Shown: positions 1 through 9,516, numbered from the stretch's first letter. The stretch is 64,000 nt of DNA from M1-B18 sp048264125 (GCA_048264125.1 JBLXDM010000002.1:434001-498000); one strand, 5' to 3'. Translations and numbers: made by a program. The notes: generated by a model from the letters alone, not told the origin.

Positions 1-473
1 ACCTGTGATATGGCTGAAGGCACCATGTTTTGCATCCCTTGAAAATAGCCTCTAAAGGCCGCCATCAGAGAAACAAAGAATAACGCTGGAGCCAATGCTA
101 AAACAGCATAATATGCATTTGGACTCTCTATTATATTATCAACAAAATACCTTGCCCCCAAAGCCAAGCCTATTGAACTGATGGAACCAATGATTAATAG
201 CAGGATAAAGGACACCTTAAACACCTGATAAGCTCCCTTATGATTTTCCTTTGCCCTCTTCTCCGATACAAGCTTCGATATTGCCGTTGGAAAACCGGCT
301 GCCGAAAAGGCCAGCAGGAAGGTATATATTGGATACCCTACCTGATAATACCCTAATCCATCTGATTCTATTATCCAGCCTAAGGGAATTCTGAAAAAAG
401 CCCCTATAACCTTTACTATCATTCCTGCAATTCCCAGTATAGCTGCACCCTTTAAGAAGCTATCCTTCTTCAT
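1..473 (-). CDS. spoVB: Stage V sporulation protein B-like flippase (partial)
   Basis: The N-terminal 157 codons are visible; the gene runs off the left edge. It starts at ATG 471-473 with a strong GGAGG site just upstream. The translation opens MKKDSFLKGAAILGIAGMIVKVIG and continues FFRIPLGWIIE, then GYYQVGYPIYTFLL and FPTAISKLVSE, which is the typical start of the SpoVB/MATE-like polysaccharide transporter group (MOP superfamily). Several hydrophobic membrane segments follow. SpoVB proteins are thought to move lipid-linked cortex precursors across the outer forespore membrane. Position next to spoVT matches the B. subtilis spoVT-yabM order, so the yabM-like paralogue is an equally possible name. 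Confidence 0.8.
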   Translation of the reverse strand, partial: MKKDSFLKGAAILGIAGMIVKVIGAFFRIPLGWIIESDGLGYYQVGYPIYTFLLAFSAAGFPTAISKLVSEKRAKENHKGAYQVFKVSFILLLIIGSISSIGLALGARYFVDNIIESPNAYYAVLALAPALFFVSLMAAFRGYFQGMQNMVPSAISQ

Positions 474-577
474 TTGCTTATTCCTCCTACTCCCATTTAA
501 GTCAAAATTAATTATAGCAGACTTTTACCTAATAGTATAGTCAAGAGGTGTGTGTGATAAACAAATACCAACACATA

Positions 578-607
578 AACAAAACCCCCAGGCCTTGGGC
601 CTGAGGG
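578..607 (-). terminator. Intrinsic terminator after spoVT
   Basis: A GC-rich inverted repeat (about 585-607, CCCAGGCC paired with GGCCTGAGGG) is followed on the minus strand by a TTTTG run. It lies just past the spoVT stop and separates it from spoVB. Confidence 0.8.
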
Positions 608-612
608 AAATC

Positions 613-1164
613 TTACTGCTCCATCTGCTTTGAAAGAAATGCTGCTGCTGTTAGTGCTATCTTTTTCTCTGTTTCACCCATTGCCACTCCTTTATCCTTT
701 GAACAAAGGATAACAGTTCCTATTGGGTCACCCTGTGTTACGATCGGTGCTATCACCTGAGAGGTGTACTTGTTGTCCTCGGTTTCATCCGAAACCAAGG
801 TATAATGGGGATCATTTGTGTTGACTACAATAACCTCTCTATCCTCCATAAGCTTCTCCAGAGACTTGCTTACTCTTTTGTCTAGATATTCCTTTTTGGA
901 GGCACCTGCAACTGCTATGATGGTGTCTCTATCCGTTATAACTGCAATATGACCCAACGCTTCCTGTAATGATTCCGCATACTCGTTTGCAAATTCACTT
1001 AACTCGCCAATTGGAGAGTATTTCTTTAATATTACTTCCCCTTCTCTGTCGGTAAATATTTCTAGAGGGTCGCCTTCTCTAATTCTAAGAGTCCTACGAA
1101 TCTCCTTTGGAATTACTACTCTCCCCAGATCATCAATACGTCTTACTATTCCTGTTGCCTTCAC
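613..1164 (-). CDS. spoVT: Stage V sporulation protein T (AbrB-family regulator)
   Basis: This 183-residue protein has the SpoVT layout: an N-terminal AbrB swapped-hairpin DNA-binding domain (residues 1-50, MKATGIVRRIDDLGRVVIPKEIRR) and a C-terminal GAF-like domain (about 55-180). SpoVT tunes sigma-G-dependent genes in the forespore. Length equals that of the family. The ATG is preceded by TAGGAGGTAATATGAG on the minus strand. The gene sits alone between its own terminator and the prsA-like gene, as in other spore formers. Sigma-G control is expected from the family but I did not find a clear consensus promoter. Confidence 0.96.
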   Translation of the reverse strand: MKATGIVRRIDDLGRVVIPKEIRRTLRIREGDPLEIFTDREGEVILKKYSPIGELSEFANEYAESLQEALGHIAVITDRDTIIAVAGASKKEYLDKRVSKSLEKLMEDREVIVVNTNDPHYTLVSDETEDNKYTSQVIAPIVTQGDPIGTVILCSKDKGVAMGETEKKIALTAAAFLSKQMEQ

Positions 1165-1497
1165 TCATATTACCTCCTAAAATTAAGTAGAGTATTTTTA
1201 AATGTATCAATATTATTAAACCTTAACCACTTTTTTATGCATTTGAGGAAATTTTTATCCTGTATGGGGAATTTATTGAAATTTAAGTGGTATACCAGTT
1301 TTAGCTAATATATTATACATTTTTTTCTAGCATTATTATTTTAAGCAATATTTCAAAAGGTATCCCTACTTTTAGTGAATAGTTAATAACGAATAGTGTA
1401 TAGTGATTAAAAACCGTAGAGAATAGTCTAGAAGGCGCTAGTGAACAGTAGTGCAGAAACAAAAAAGAGAAGCCTTAGCTTCTCTGCAATCAATATT
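1165..1497. other. AT-rich intergenic region, spoVT to prsA-like gene
   Basis: There is no supported gene here. It contains the spoVT ribosome binding site and presumably its promoter on the right of spoVT, the terminator of the next gene, and a stretch of loose TAGTGAATAG/TAGTGTATAG-type short repeats (about 1375-1450) of the same flavour as 11205-11240. Confidence 0.5.
1459..1485 (-). terminator. Intrinsic terminator after prsA-like gene
   Basis: Perfect 8-bp stem AGAGAAGC (1466-1473) with GCTTCTCT (1478-1485), followed on the minus strand by TTTTTTG. Confidence 0.85.
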
Positions 1498-2451
1498 TTA
1501 TAGCTCTTCTTTTCTAGTTACCTCTGCCTTTTCCACAAGCTCTTCTATATGCTTTTGGAATTCCATACTTACAAGGTATTCGGTAATATTTGCCTTTACA
1601 TTTGCAAATTCTTCTCTGCCCAGGACCTTATCCTCTACATAGATGATATGGAATCCAAAGGTTGATTCTACTGGCTCGCTGATTTCACCGATTTCCGTAG
1701 CAAAGGCAACATCCTCAAATTCCTTTACCATTTCATTTCTCTTGAAATAGCCTAAATCTCCGCCATTTACTGCTGTGCCTGTGTCCTCTGAATACTCCTT
1801 AGCCAGCGTTGCAAAGTCTTCCCCTCTGGTAAGCCTGTCATATAGCTCATCAGCCAATAGGGCATCGCTAACCAAAATATGGCTTGCCTTTACTTCATCC
1901 AGGTCAAACATATCAATATTCTCGTTATAGAAGGCCTCTGCATCGGCATCAGTAACCGCCAGAACATCCTGTATACTTTCACGGTATTGATAAATAATTG
2001 AATCTCGAATTAAAACTTCCTTAACAAATTCATCATTCATGTCATACTTTTCAGCCACAGACTTAAAGTTGGCATCAGTTTCCTTAAAGGCTACGAATTC
2101 GTCAAAGGCCGCTTTAATATCCTCTTCAGTTGCAGTTATATTTTTCTTTGCAGCCTCCTGAAGCAGCACCTCTTCCATAATCAGCTTCTCCATTACCTGC
2201 TCCTTAATTGTTCCAATCAGCTCTACACCCTCTGCATTATCCTTAGCAAAAAGCTCGGGTCCGTATTGAATCTCATAATCCATTTTAAATAAGGCTACAT
2301 TTTTATCGAATTGTTCTGCAGTTATCTTTACCCCATTAACTACAGCCACATCTTCATCGCTTACATTATCCTTGCTGCATCCAACAATAGTTGACATCAC
2401 CATAACCAGTGCCAGCATAAGTACTAACAATTTGGCGTGTTTATTTATCAC
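1498..2451 (-). CDS. prsA: Foldase/peptidyl-prolyl isomerase lipoprotein, PrsA/SurA type
   Basis: The 317-aa product begins with a basic, hydrophobic signal peptide ending in a lipobox (TIVGC, Cys near residue 25), so it should be a membrane-anchored lipoprotein. Residues about 40-180 form a SurA-like N-terminal helical domain, and about 185-275 a parvulin rotamase domain (VKASHILVS ... NGGDLGYF ... FGFHIIYVED). Family members help secreted proteins fold outside the membrane. The start is GTG at 2449-2451 with an AGGTGAGGAGAGG site upstream. It lies 42 bp downstream of mfd, an arrangement common in Clostridia, and ends at its own terminator. Confidence 0.9.
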   Translation of the reverse strand: MINKHAKLLVLMLALVMVMSTIVGCSKDNVSDEDVAVVNGVKITAEQFDKNVALFKMDYEIQYGPELFAKDNAEGVELIGTIKEQVMEKLIMEEVLLQEAAKKNITATEEDIKAAFDEFVAFKETDANFKSVAEKYDMNDEFVKEVLIRDSIIYQYRESIQDVLAVTDADAEAFYNENIDMFDLDEVKASHILVSDALLADELYDRLTRGEDFATLAKEYSEDTGTAVNGGDLGYFKRNEMVKEFEDVAFATEIGEISEPVESTFGFHIIYVEDKVLGREEFANVKANITEYLVSMEFQKHIEELVEKAEVTRKEEL

Positions 2452-2493
2452 TCTTATCCTCTCCTCACCTATAAATACTCTTTATATTATAGA

Positions 2494-5400
2494 CTAATTC
2501 TGCCCCTGTTGCAAACCACTAATTTTTTCTATGAGGAGCCTAAGCTCTGCCAGTAGCTTGTTATGATCATTTATTAAAACTTTATAAATAAAATGGGGCT
2601 CAGTAGTACCATGGAAGATAACCTTCCTGCCAAAGCTGTGGAGAACCTCCCCAATGTTTTCAGGCTTCAGCATACTGCTGTCCTTAAAGGCAATTTTAAT
2701 TTCATTTTCTCTTTGAACTATATTGGTGATCTTTACCTGCTGACCTATGGCCTTTACATAGGAGATGTTCAGCAGATTTCTTACGCTTGAAGGTATATCT
2801 CCATATCGGTCCTCAATCTCCTCCTCTATGGCATAGAGGTCCTGAAGATTCCTGATGGAGGCAATTTTTTTGTAGATTTCTATTTTATGACTTGGGTTTG
2901 ATATATATGTCTCTGGTATGAAGGCGTTTACATTTAGCTCTATGGTGGTATCCTCGTACCTTGCCACCACCTCACCCTTTAGCTCGTGGATGGTATCCTC
3001 CAATAGCTTAACATACAGGTCATAGCCAATGGCAGCCATGTGCCCATGCTGCTCTGACCCCAGCAGATTTCCTGCTCCCCTTATTTCAAGGTCCCGCATT
3101 GCTATTTTAAAGCCTGAGCCAAATTCAGTAAATTCCTTTATAGCCTTTAAGCGCTTTTCCGCAACCTCTGTTAACACCTTGTCCTTTTCGTACATAAGAT
3201 AGGCATAGGCCTGTCGGTTTGACCTGCCGACCCTTCCCCTCAGCTGGTAAAGCTGTGACAATCCCAGCTTATCGGCATCATGTATGATGATGGTATTTAC
3301 ATTTGATATATCAAGGCCGGTTTCTATGATGGTGGTGCAGACAAGAACATCATATTCCCCCTGATAGTAGTCCATCATCAGATTCTCCAGCTGTCTCTCG
3401 CTCATCTGTCCATGCCCTACGCCTACTTTGGCCTCCGGAAGCATTTGAGCCAGTCGAGCAGCCACCTGATGTATTCCCTGAACTCTATTGTAGACGTAGT
3501 AAACCTGGCCTCCTCTTGCAATTTCCCTAGCAATGGCGTCGGCTATTATCGACTCGTTATGGACCATAACGTAGGTTTGAACCGGGTACCTCTCCTCAGG
3601 TGGGTCTTCAATAACACTCATGTCTCTGATTCCTATCATAGCCATATGAAGGGTCCTTGGAATTGGTGTCGCCGTGAGGGTCAATACGTCCACGGATTTT
3701 TTAAGCTGCTTCAGGGCTTCCTTGTGCTTCACCCCAAAGCGCTGCTCCTCGTCTATAATCAGCAGCCCCAAATCCTTAAAAACGATGTCCTTAGAAAGCA
3801 GCCTATGGGTGCCCACAATAATATCCACATTACCGGTTCTTGCAGTTTCCAGTATTGCCTTCTGCTGGTGTGGGCTTCTAAAGCGACTCAGCATTTCTAC
3901 AGTTACTGGGAAGCCTGAAAACCTTTGTACCAAGGTATTGTAATGCTGCTGAGCTAATATTGTGGTTGGAACCAAAAAAGCCACCTGCTTATTATCCATT
4001 ACAGCCTTAAAGGCTCCCCTAATAGCTACCTCCGTCTTTCCATAGCCAACGTCACCGCATAGCAGCCTGTCCATGGGTCTTATGTTTTCCATATCCACCT
4101 TGACCTCTTCTATGCAGCGCAGCTGGTCTGGGGTTTCCTCATAGGGAAATAAATCCTCAAACTGCTTTTGCCAGTCGGTGTCGAGCTGAAAGGCATAGCC
4201 TCTACTGCTCTCCCGTTCGGCATATAGCTTCAAGAGATCCTCTGCCATATCCTCTATGGCCTTTTTTACCTTTGCCTTTGTTTTGACCCACTCGGTTCCA
4301 CCAAGCTTGTTGAGCTTAGGAGGCTTATCATCGCTGCCGATATATTTCTGTATCAGATCCATCTGATCGGTTGGAACATAGAGATTGTCCTCACCGGAAT
4401 ATCGTATTTTCAAATAATCCTTCTTTACATTGTTTACCTTGAGCTCCTCGATGCCAATGTACTTTCCTATACCATGGCTTTCATGGACCACATAATCCCC
4501 CACCTGAAGCTCGATAAAGGACTTAATCGGAGCCGCATCCTTCCGCTTTATCTTCTGCTTCTGCTTCTTATGAACGCCATATATTTCAAAATCAGTAATT
4601 TGAATATATTTTGAGGACACATATTCAAAGCCCTTGTGAAGGCTACCCTGAAGTATGATCACCTGACCGGTGACAAACTCCTCCTCTGAGGAAACCACAA
4701 AGCGGGCATTTACCCCTCTGTCCTTTAATATCTCCAACAGTCGGAGGGCCCTCTCCTTTGTGCCGGGCACAAGGCATATCTTATAGCCCTTATATTGGAG
4801 TCGTTTTATCTCCTCCACCAGCAGGTCTACCTTGCCATTAAAGGATTGAACACTTCTTCCAACAAAATTCACGATCTCCCTTGGTTGAAAGTCTGGATTG
4901 TTCTTTGGCAAAAGACTGAGGGTTATTACGCTTTTCCTCTCCAGGCTCCTTAAAAGCTCATCATAGGAAAATATCCGCTGACCCTGGGTTGGCAGCACCT
5001 CACCCCTCTCCAGTAGAGTCTTGAAGCTTTCTCTGAACTCTTCGATATAGCCCTCTGTCTTTTCCCTAAGGCGACCGGGTTCATCTGCGATAATAATGGC
5101 ATCCTGCTCCAAATAGTCCGTAAGATTGGCAAATCTTTCTTCAAAAAATGGCAATAGGGTGTCCTGCCCCTTGAAATAACCAAGGTTCTGTATTTTATCT
5201 ATGGTCTCTGAAACCTTTTCCTTCAGCCTGGCTTTTCCCTCTGGCTCCAGAGCCTCCATAGTTTTATTCATTTCATTTCTTATTTTTTCAATGGCCTTAT
5301 TTACATTTGCCGTCTCCATCAGGGTCTCAATTGCCGGATATATCTCCACCGCTTCTCGCTTGTCAATGGATTTTTGGCTTTCCACCTCAAAGCCTCTGAT

Positions 5401-6021
5401 GGAATCCACCTCATCGTCAAAGAGCTCTATTCTATAGGCATTCTGAGAGGTGGCGGGAAATATATCTATGATCCCCCCTCTTATGCTGAACTCTCCCCGC
5501 TGCTCTACCCTTTCGGCCCTCTGGTAGCCCAGAAGCAGCAGCTTCTCCATGAGGCTATTGAGCTGAAGGCTTTCCCCCAGCTTGAAGACTAGCTTGTTTT
5601 TTTGAAATAGGGAGGGTAGGGGTAGCTTCAGCAGCAGCGCCTCCACCGAAACCACAACGACATAGGAGCCTCCCTGAGACAGCCTTTCCAGAGCTCTGAT
5701 CCTTTGATTGATCTCCTCCTCAGCTACTGCCTCTATATTGTAAAAAACCACGTCCCTTACGGGAAAATACAAAACCCTGTCCCCTAAATAGAACTCTAGA
5801 TCCTTAAATAGCTGTCTTCCCTCTATCTCATTGTAGGTTATAAGGCATATTTGCTTATTTATTGCATCCTGTATGCCATAGGTGATATGGGATTTTTGAG
5901 CCTCATTTAAGCCATGTATTACCATAGGTGTTTTATGAGTCTTTAGTGCATTTAACAGTTGATTGAACTCTATCGAATGCTTTAGGGGGGTCAAGACTAA
6001 ACCTTTATCCAACGAAGTCAC
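2494..6021 (-). CDS. mfd: Transcription-repair coupling factor Mfd
   Basis: At 1175 aa this is full length. It shows the UvrB-like N-terminal part (to about residue 470), the CarD-like RNA-polymerase interaction domain (VGDYVVHESHGIGKYIG, near 510), and a RecG-like superfamily 2 translocase with Walker A GDVGYGKTE, IIDEEQRFG box and TATPIPRTL. A TRCF C-terminal domain closes it. Mfd pushes stalled RNA polymerase off lesions and recruits UvrA. The longest frame starts at GTG 6021, but the AAGGCGG element abuts that GTG; a TTG nine bases downstream (6012) has better spacing and may be the true start. Confidence 0.97.
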   Translation of the reverse strand: MTSLDKGLVLTPLKHSIEFNQLLNALKTHKTPMVIHGLNEAQKSHITYGIQDAINKQICLITYNEIEGRQLFKDLEFYLGDRVLYFPVRDVVFYNIEAVAEEEINQRIRALERLSQGGSYVVVVSVEALLLKLPLPSLFQKNKLVFKLGESLQLNSLMEKLLLLGYQRAERVEQRGEFSIRGGIIDIFPATSQNAYRIELFDDEVDSIRGFEVESQKSIDKREAVEIYPAIETLMETANVNKAIEKIRNEMNKTMEALEPEGKARLKEKVSETIDKIQNLGYFKGQDTLLPFFEERFANLTDYLEQDAIIIADEPGRLREKTEGYIEEFRESFKTLLERGEVLPTQGQRIFSYDELLRSLERKSVITLSLLPKNNPDFQPREIVNFVGRSVQSFNGKVDLLVEEIKRLQYKGYKICLVPGTKERALRLLEILKDRGVNARFVVSSEEEFVTGQVIILQGSLHKGFEYVSSKYIQITDFEIYGVHKKQKQKIKRKDAAPIKSFIELQVGDYVVHESHGIGKYIGIEELKVNNVKKDYLKIRYSGEDNLYVPTDQMDLIQKYIGSDDKPPKLNKLGGTEWVKTKAKVKKAIEDMAEDLLKLYAERESSRGYAFQLDTDWQKQFEDLFPYEETPDQLRCIEEVKVDMENIRPMDRLLCGDVGYGKTEVAIRGAFKAVMDNKQVAFLVPTTILAQQHYNTLVQRFSGFPVTVEMLSRFRSPHQQKAILETARTGNVDIIVGTHRLLSKDIVFKDLGLLIIDEEQRFGVKHKEALKQLKKSVDVLTLTATPIPRTLHMAMIGIRDMSVIEDPPEERYPVQTYVMVHNESIIADAIAREIARGGQVYYVYNRVQGIHQVAARLAQMLPEAKVGVGHGQMSERQLENLMMDYYQGEYDVLVCTTIIETGLDISNVNTIIIHDADKLGLSQLYQLRGRVGRSNRQAYAYLMYEKDKVLTEVAEKRLKAIKEFTEFGSGFKIAMRDLEIRGAGNLLGSEQHGHMAAIGYDLYVKLLEDTIHELKGEVVARYEDTTIELNVNAFIPETYISNPSHKIEIYKKIASIRNLQDLYAIEEEIEDRYGDIPSSVRNLLNISYVKAIGQQVKITNIVQRENEIKIAFKDSSMLKPENIGEVLHSFGRKVIFHGTTEPHFIYKVLINDHNKLLAELRLLIEKISGLQQGQN

Positions 6022-6043
6022 CGCCTTAAAAGAAAATATCTTT

Positions 6044-6070
6044 AGCCCGGTTATGCTTTTTAACCGGGCT
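6044..6070. terminator. Strong hairpin upstream of mfd
   Basis: Ten-bp perfect stem AGCCCGGTTA/TAACCGGGCT with a 7-nt loop between the PrsW-like gene and mfd. On the minus strand it is followed only by TAAAGATATTTTC, so termination of the upstream genes may be partial. The U-run is slightly better on the plus strand, where there is no gene to stop. Confidence 0.5.
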
Positions 6071-6090
6071 TTTAGTTCCTTATAAAATTA

Positions 6091-6471
6091 TTAAAAATAC
6101 TTTGTTACGTACCAGTTCCAGCCGCTATGGAAGATCCAAGCAGCAAAGATAGCTACTGGTACATTATTGGTTCTTAGATAGGCCAGGTAGGTAACGCCGC
6201 CAAAAAAGCTATGGCTGGCTATGCTGGCCAGTGCCGCCCACTTGCCTATTTTCTTCGACGAGGTCATTATATCATAAATACCCTCTATACAGCCAAATAT
6301 AAAATGCGCTCCAACTATGCTGCTCCTTAGATATAGGGCCGCTACGGTTTTAAAGAACTCCTCAATAAAGGGCACCAATGTAATTAGGCCCCTATCCCCC
6401 AGTCTCTTTAATAATAGCTTATTCCATAAATAAGCCAATGCTGCTGCAATTATTCCAGAAAGAACAAACAT
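6091..6471 (-). CDS. Small multi-spanning membrane protein, PrsW-like putative intramembrane protease
   Basis: The 126-aa protein is mostly hydrophobic. It carries in order IEEFFKT (near residue 36), FGCIEGIYD (near 59), ASHSFFGG (near 85) and FHSGWN (near 114). These correspond to the EExxK, aromatic-E, HxxxxG and HxxxN motifs I associate with PrsW/CPBP-type glutamic intramembrane proteases. PrsW in B. subtilis is about 218 aa, so this is a reduced form. ATG start with GGAGCC spaced 5 nt. It lies between pth and mfd. Assignment rests on motif spacing only; a non-proteolytic membrane protein is possible. Confidence 0.5.
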   Translation of the reverse strand: MFVLSGIIAAALAYLWNKLLLKRLGDRGLITLVPFIEEFFKTVAALYLRSSIVGAHFIFGCIEGIYDIMTSSKKIGKWAALASIASHSFFGGVTYLAYLRTNNVPVAIFAAWIFHSGWNWYVTKYF

Positions 6472-6503
6472 TTAATGGCTCCTTTTTTTACATTATCTTA
6501 TCC

Positions 6504-7061
6504 TTAACCATTATACTTATTCATAGCCTCTTGAATGTTTTTCTCTACTATAGTCTCTGCAGCCAGCGCGGCATTTTCCAAAGCCTTTCTTATGTCCTCC
6601 TGCTCCTCCCCACGGAAGGGGCTTAAAACGAAGGAGGCTAAATCCATTACCTCAGGTCTTCCAACGCCTATGCGAATCCTTGGAAAATTGTCTTTTTGTA
6701 GCTGGAATATTATAGAACGCATGCCATTATGGGTTCCAGCGCTTCCCTTTTCTCTGATTCTTATGGACCCTACAGAGATATCGATATCATCATAAATTAC
6801 GGTAATCTGGCTCATTTCAAGCTTATAGAACTGCACCAGCTCTAAAAGGCTCTGTCCGCTTAAATTCATAAAGGTCTGGGGCTTCACCAGCAGTACCTTC
6901 CTGCCGCCGATGCTGCCTTCCCCGTAAAGGGACTTAAACTTCAATTTGTTTAGCTTTATATCATTTCTATGGGCCAGCAAATCTATGGTTGCGAAGCCGA
7001 CATTATGCCTTGTCCCATCATATCTTCTGCCGGGATTTCCTAACCCTACTATCACATTCAT
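6504..7061 (-). CDS. pth: Peptidyl-tRNA hydrolase
   Basis: The 185-aa protein starts MNVIVGLGNPGRRYDGTRHNVGF, with the catalytic His in TRHNVGF (about residue 20), LVKPQTFMNLSG (about 62) and YDDIDI (about 93), all signature elements of Pth. It frees tRNA from prematurely released peptidyl-tRNA in the cytoplasm. It is the spoVC locus of B. subtilis, in the conserved prs-pth-mfd order. AGGTGAAGG precedes the ATG. Confidence 0.97.
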   Translation of the reverse strand: MNVIVGLGNPGRRYDGTRHNVGFATIDLLAHRNDIKLNKLKFKSLYGEGSIGGRKVLLVKPQTFMNLSGQSLLELVQFYKLEMSQITVIYDDIDISVGSIRIREKGSAGTHNGMRSIIFQLQKDNFPRIRIGVGRPEVMDLASFVLSPFRGEEQEDIRKALENAALAAETIVEKNIQEAMNKYNG

Positions 7062-7090
7062 TTTCCTTCACCTCTAATTTACATATAACA

Positions 7091-7113
7091 TTAAAGCAGC
7101 CACATGGCTGCTT
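7091..7113 (-). terminator. Terminator-like hairpin after prs
   Basis: AAGCAGCCA/TGGCTGCTT inverted repeat downstream of prs. On the minus strand it is followed by TTTAATGTT, a weak U-run. A related GCAGCC-GCAT-GGCCGC sequence lies at about 7161-7176. Confidence 0.45.
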
Positions 7114-7182
7114 CAGACTGAAGACAAAGTATCATGTACAACCTACAAACCTTCAGCCTCAAGCAGCCGCATGGCCGCAAAT

Positions 7183-8130
7183 CTAATCAAATATCTTGCT
7201 TACAGAAATATTTCTATATATTCTTGAGATAGCCTCTGCGAAAACAGGAGCTACTGAAATTGTCCTTACCTTTTCAATATTCTTTTCTTCTGGTAATGGT
7301 ATTGTATTTGTTATAATTAATTCCTTTATAACAGATTTATCAATTCTATCCATTGCAGGACCGGATAATACAGGATGGGTACAGCATGCAAAAACATCCT
7401 TTGCACCAAATTCCTTTAAGGCATTGGCGGCCTGTGCAATGGTGCCAGCAGTATCTATCATGTCATCTATCAGAATAACATTCTTGCCGTCTACCTCGCC
7501 GATGATATTCATAATCTCAGAGACATTTGCCTTCGGTCTTCTCTTGTCAATAATGGCAATCGGAGCGTCCAAATGATTTGCAAAGGCTCTGGCCCTTGTA
7601 ACGCTTCCAAGGTCTGGTGATACCACCACTAAATCCGAAAGATTCTTTTCCTGAAAGTATTTCGCCAAAATAGGCACTCCCAATAGATGATCCACCGGTA
7701 TATTGAAATAGCCCTGAATCTGTGCTGCATGCAGGTCCATAGCCAGTATTCTGTCGGCTCCTGCGGTGGTCAATAGGTCCGCCACCAGCTTTGCAGTGAT
7801 AGGATCTCTTGCTTTAGCCTTTCTGTCCTGTCTCGCATAGCCATAGTATGGCAATACAGCAGTTATTCTTCCTGCTGAGGCTCGCTTAAAGGCATCGATC
7901 ATTATAAGCAGCTCCATTAGATAATCATTTACAGGTGGGCATGTAGGCTGTACAACGAAAACGTCGGTACCCCTAACTGTCTCGTTGATATTACATGCGA
8001 TCTCGCCGTCACTAAAGGTGGTTACCTCTGAGCTACCTAAATTCACACCTAAATTCTCAGCGATTTCCTTTGCTAAAGCTTTATTTGCATTTCCTGAAAA
8101 TATTTTAATCTCACTACCGCTGGTATTCAT
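7183..8130 (-). CDS. prs: Ribose-phosphate pyrophosphokinase
   Basis: The 315-aa protein has FSGNANKALAKEIA at the N-terminus, FVVQPTCPPVNDYLMEL (about 58-75), PYYGYARQDRK (about 95) and the PRPP-binding loop VILIDDMIDTAGT (about 218-230). It makes PRPP from ribose 5-phosphate and ATP for purine, pyrimidine, NAD and amino acid synthesis. It starts 15 nt after glmU stops, with AGGAGGAAACGCAGG as ribosome site within that gap, so glmU and prs form an operon as in B. subtilis. Confidence 0.98.
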   Translation of the reverse strand: MNTSGSEIKIFSGNANKALAKEIAENLGVNLGSSEVTTFSDGEIACNINETVRGTDVFVVQPTCPPVNDYLMELLIMIDAFKRASAGRITAVLPYYGYARQDRKAKARDPITAKLVADLLTTAGADRILAMDLHAAQIQGYFNIPVDHLLGVPILAKYFQEKNLSDLVVVSPDLGSVTRARAFANHLDAPIAIIDKRRPKANVSEIMNIIGEVDGKNVILIDDMIDTAGTIAQAANALKEFGAKDVFACCTHPVLSGPAMDRIDKSVIKELIITNTIPLPEEKNIEKVRTISVAPVFAEAISRIYRNISVSKIFD

Positions 8131-8145
8131 CCTGCGTTTCCTCCT

Positions 8146-9516
8146 CTATTTTTTTACTGGCTCCTTGGCATCTACCCAGCCTTCCTTGTTTTCCTGTCTG
8201 CATCTGGCAATGGCTAGGCTTCTCTCAGGAACCTCTTTTGTTATTGTAGAGCCACTGGCTACATAGCCCCTTTCCCTTACAATTACAGGTGCTATAAGAT
8301 TGGCATTGCTACCAATAAAGCCATAATCCTCTACGATCGTTTTATTCTTTCTTGTACCATCATAATTTACAAATACTACGCCACAGCCGATATTGACATG
8401 CCTTCCCACCTCAGCATCTCCTATATAAGCAAGATGTGATGCCTTGGAATAGTCTCCTATTGAGGCATTTTTGACCTCGACAAAATCACCTATTTTAACA
8501 TGCCTGCCAATTTTGCTTCCAGGCCTTAAATAGGCATAGGGTCCTATAGTGGTATGCTCTCCTACGCTGCTATCAGTAATTGTGGAGCTTTCAATTTTTA
8601 CTTTATCCGCCAGCTGCGAATCCTCAATATTGCTATTGGCTCCTATAATGCAGGCCTCGCCTATTGTGGATTTGCCCTTAATGCTGCTGCCGGGATATAT
8701 AATGGTGTCCTGTCCTATTATAACATTCTTCCCAATGTATGTGTGGTCCGGATTTATAATAGTCACTCCATTATCCATATGTCTTCTGTTGATTCGAAGA
8801 CGCATTATGGCCTCAACCTCAGCCAGCTGCTGTCTTGAGTTAACCGCCATAATTTCCTCGTAATCGGAAATTTTATATATTCCGACCCGAAGCCCCAGCT
8901 CCTTAATAATTGTAAGGACATCCGTCAGGTAGTATTCCCCCTGCGCATTATTGTTTTGGAGCTTCGGTAAAGCCTCCTTCAATGCAGCGGCAGCAAAGCA
9001 GTATATGCCGGAATTTACCTCCCGTATTTTACTTTCCTCTGCTGTGGTATCCTTTTCTTCAACTATTCTATCTAGCTCATTATTTTCGTTCCGTAGTATT
9101 CTACCATATCCATGGGGATTTTCCAACTCTGTAGTTAATACCGTAGCACTAAGGCTTCCTTCTAGATGATATTTCATGAGATCACCTAGGGTGGCCTCAC
9201 TGATCAAGGGGCCGTCTCCGTATAACACCATTACCAGACCATCGTCGTCCAAATGGTCGTAGGCCATCATTACAGCATGACCGGTCCCCAGCTGCTGCTG
9301 CTGCAGCACTGTCTTTATATGCCCGGGTATGCTTTCTCTAACAGCGTCGGCACCATGGCCCACTACGACGATACATTCGTCAACCTTTGAGGCCTCCGCA
9401 GCCTCAATAACATGCTCCAGCATCGGTTGTCCATTTACCTGATGAAGAACCTTCGGCAGCTTTGATCTCATGCGTTTTCCTTCACCTGCAGCCAGTATTA
9501 TCGCTCTTAGCTTCAT
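8146..9516 (-). CDS. glmU: Bifunctional UDP-GlcNAc pyrophosphorylase / GlcN-1-P acetyltransferase
   Basis: 456 aa, the usual size. The N-terminal half has the nucleotidyltransferase signature ILAAGEGKRMRSKLPK (residues 6-21) and YGDGPLI. The C-terminal half (from about 255) shows hexapeptide repeats of a left-handed beta helix (IGKNVIIG, IGRHVKIGDF, ASHLAYIGDAEVG). It makes UDP-GlcNAc for peptidoglycan. Upstream gene of the glmU-prs operon; the 318-bp gap before it holds a dispersed repeat and the spoVG terminator. Confidence 0.98.
   Translation of the reverse strand: MKLRAIILAAGEGKRMRSKLPKVLHQVNGQPMLEHVIEAAEASKVDECIVVVGHGADAVRESIPGHIKTVLQQQQLGTGHAVMMAYDHLDDDGLVMVLYGDGPLISEATLGDLMKYHLEGSLSATVLTTELENPHGYGRILRNENNELDRIVEEKDTTAEESKIREVNSGIYCFAAAALKEALPKLQNNNAQGEYYLTDVLTIIKELGLRVGIYKISDYEEIMAVNSRQQLAEVEAIMRLRINRRHMDNGVTIINPDHTYIGKNVIIGQDTIIYPGSSIKGKSTIGEACIIGANSNIEDSQLADKVKIESSTITDSSVGEHTTIGPYAYLRPGSKIGRHVKIGDFVEVKNASIGDYSKASHLAYIGDAEVGRHVNIGCGVVFVNYDGTRKNKTIVEDYGFIGSNANLIAPVIVRERGYVASGSTITKEVPERSLAIARCRQENKEGWVDAKEPVKK

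Noticed and set aside
3412..3943. Plus-strand frames of 89 and 168 codons inside mfd
   Set aside because: Antisense to a conserved helicase, without ribosome sites.
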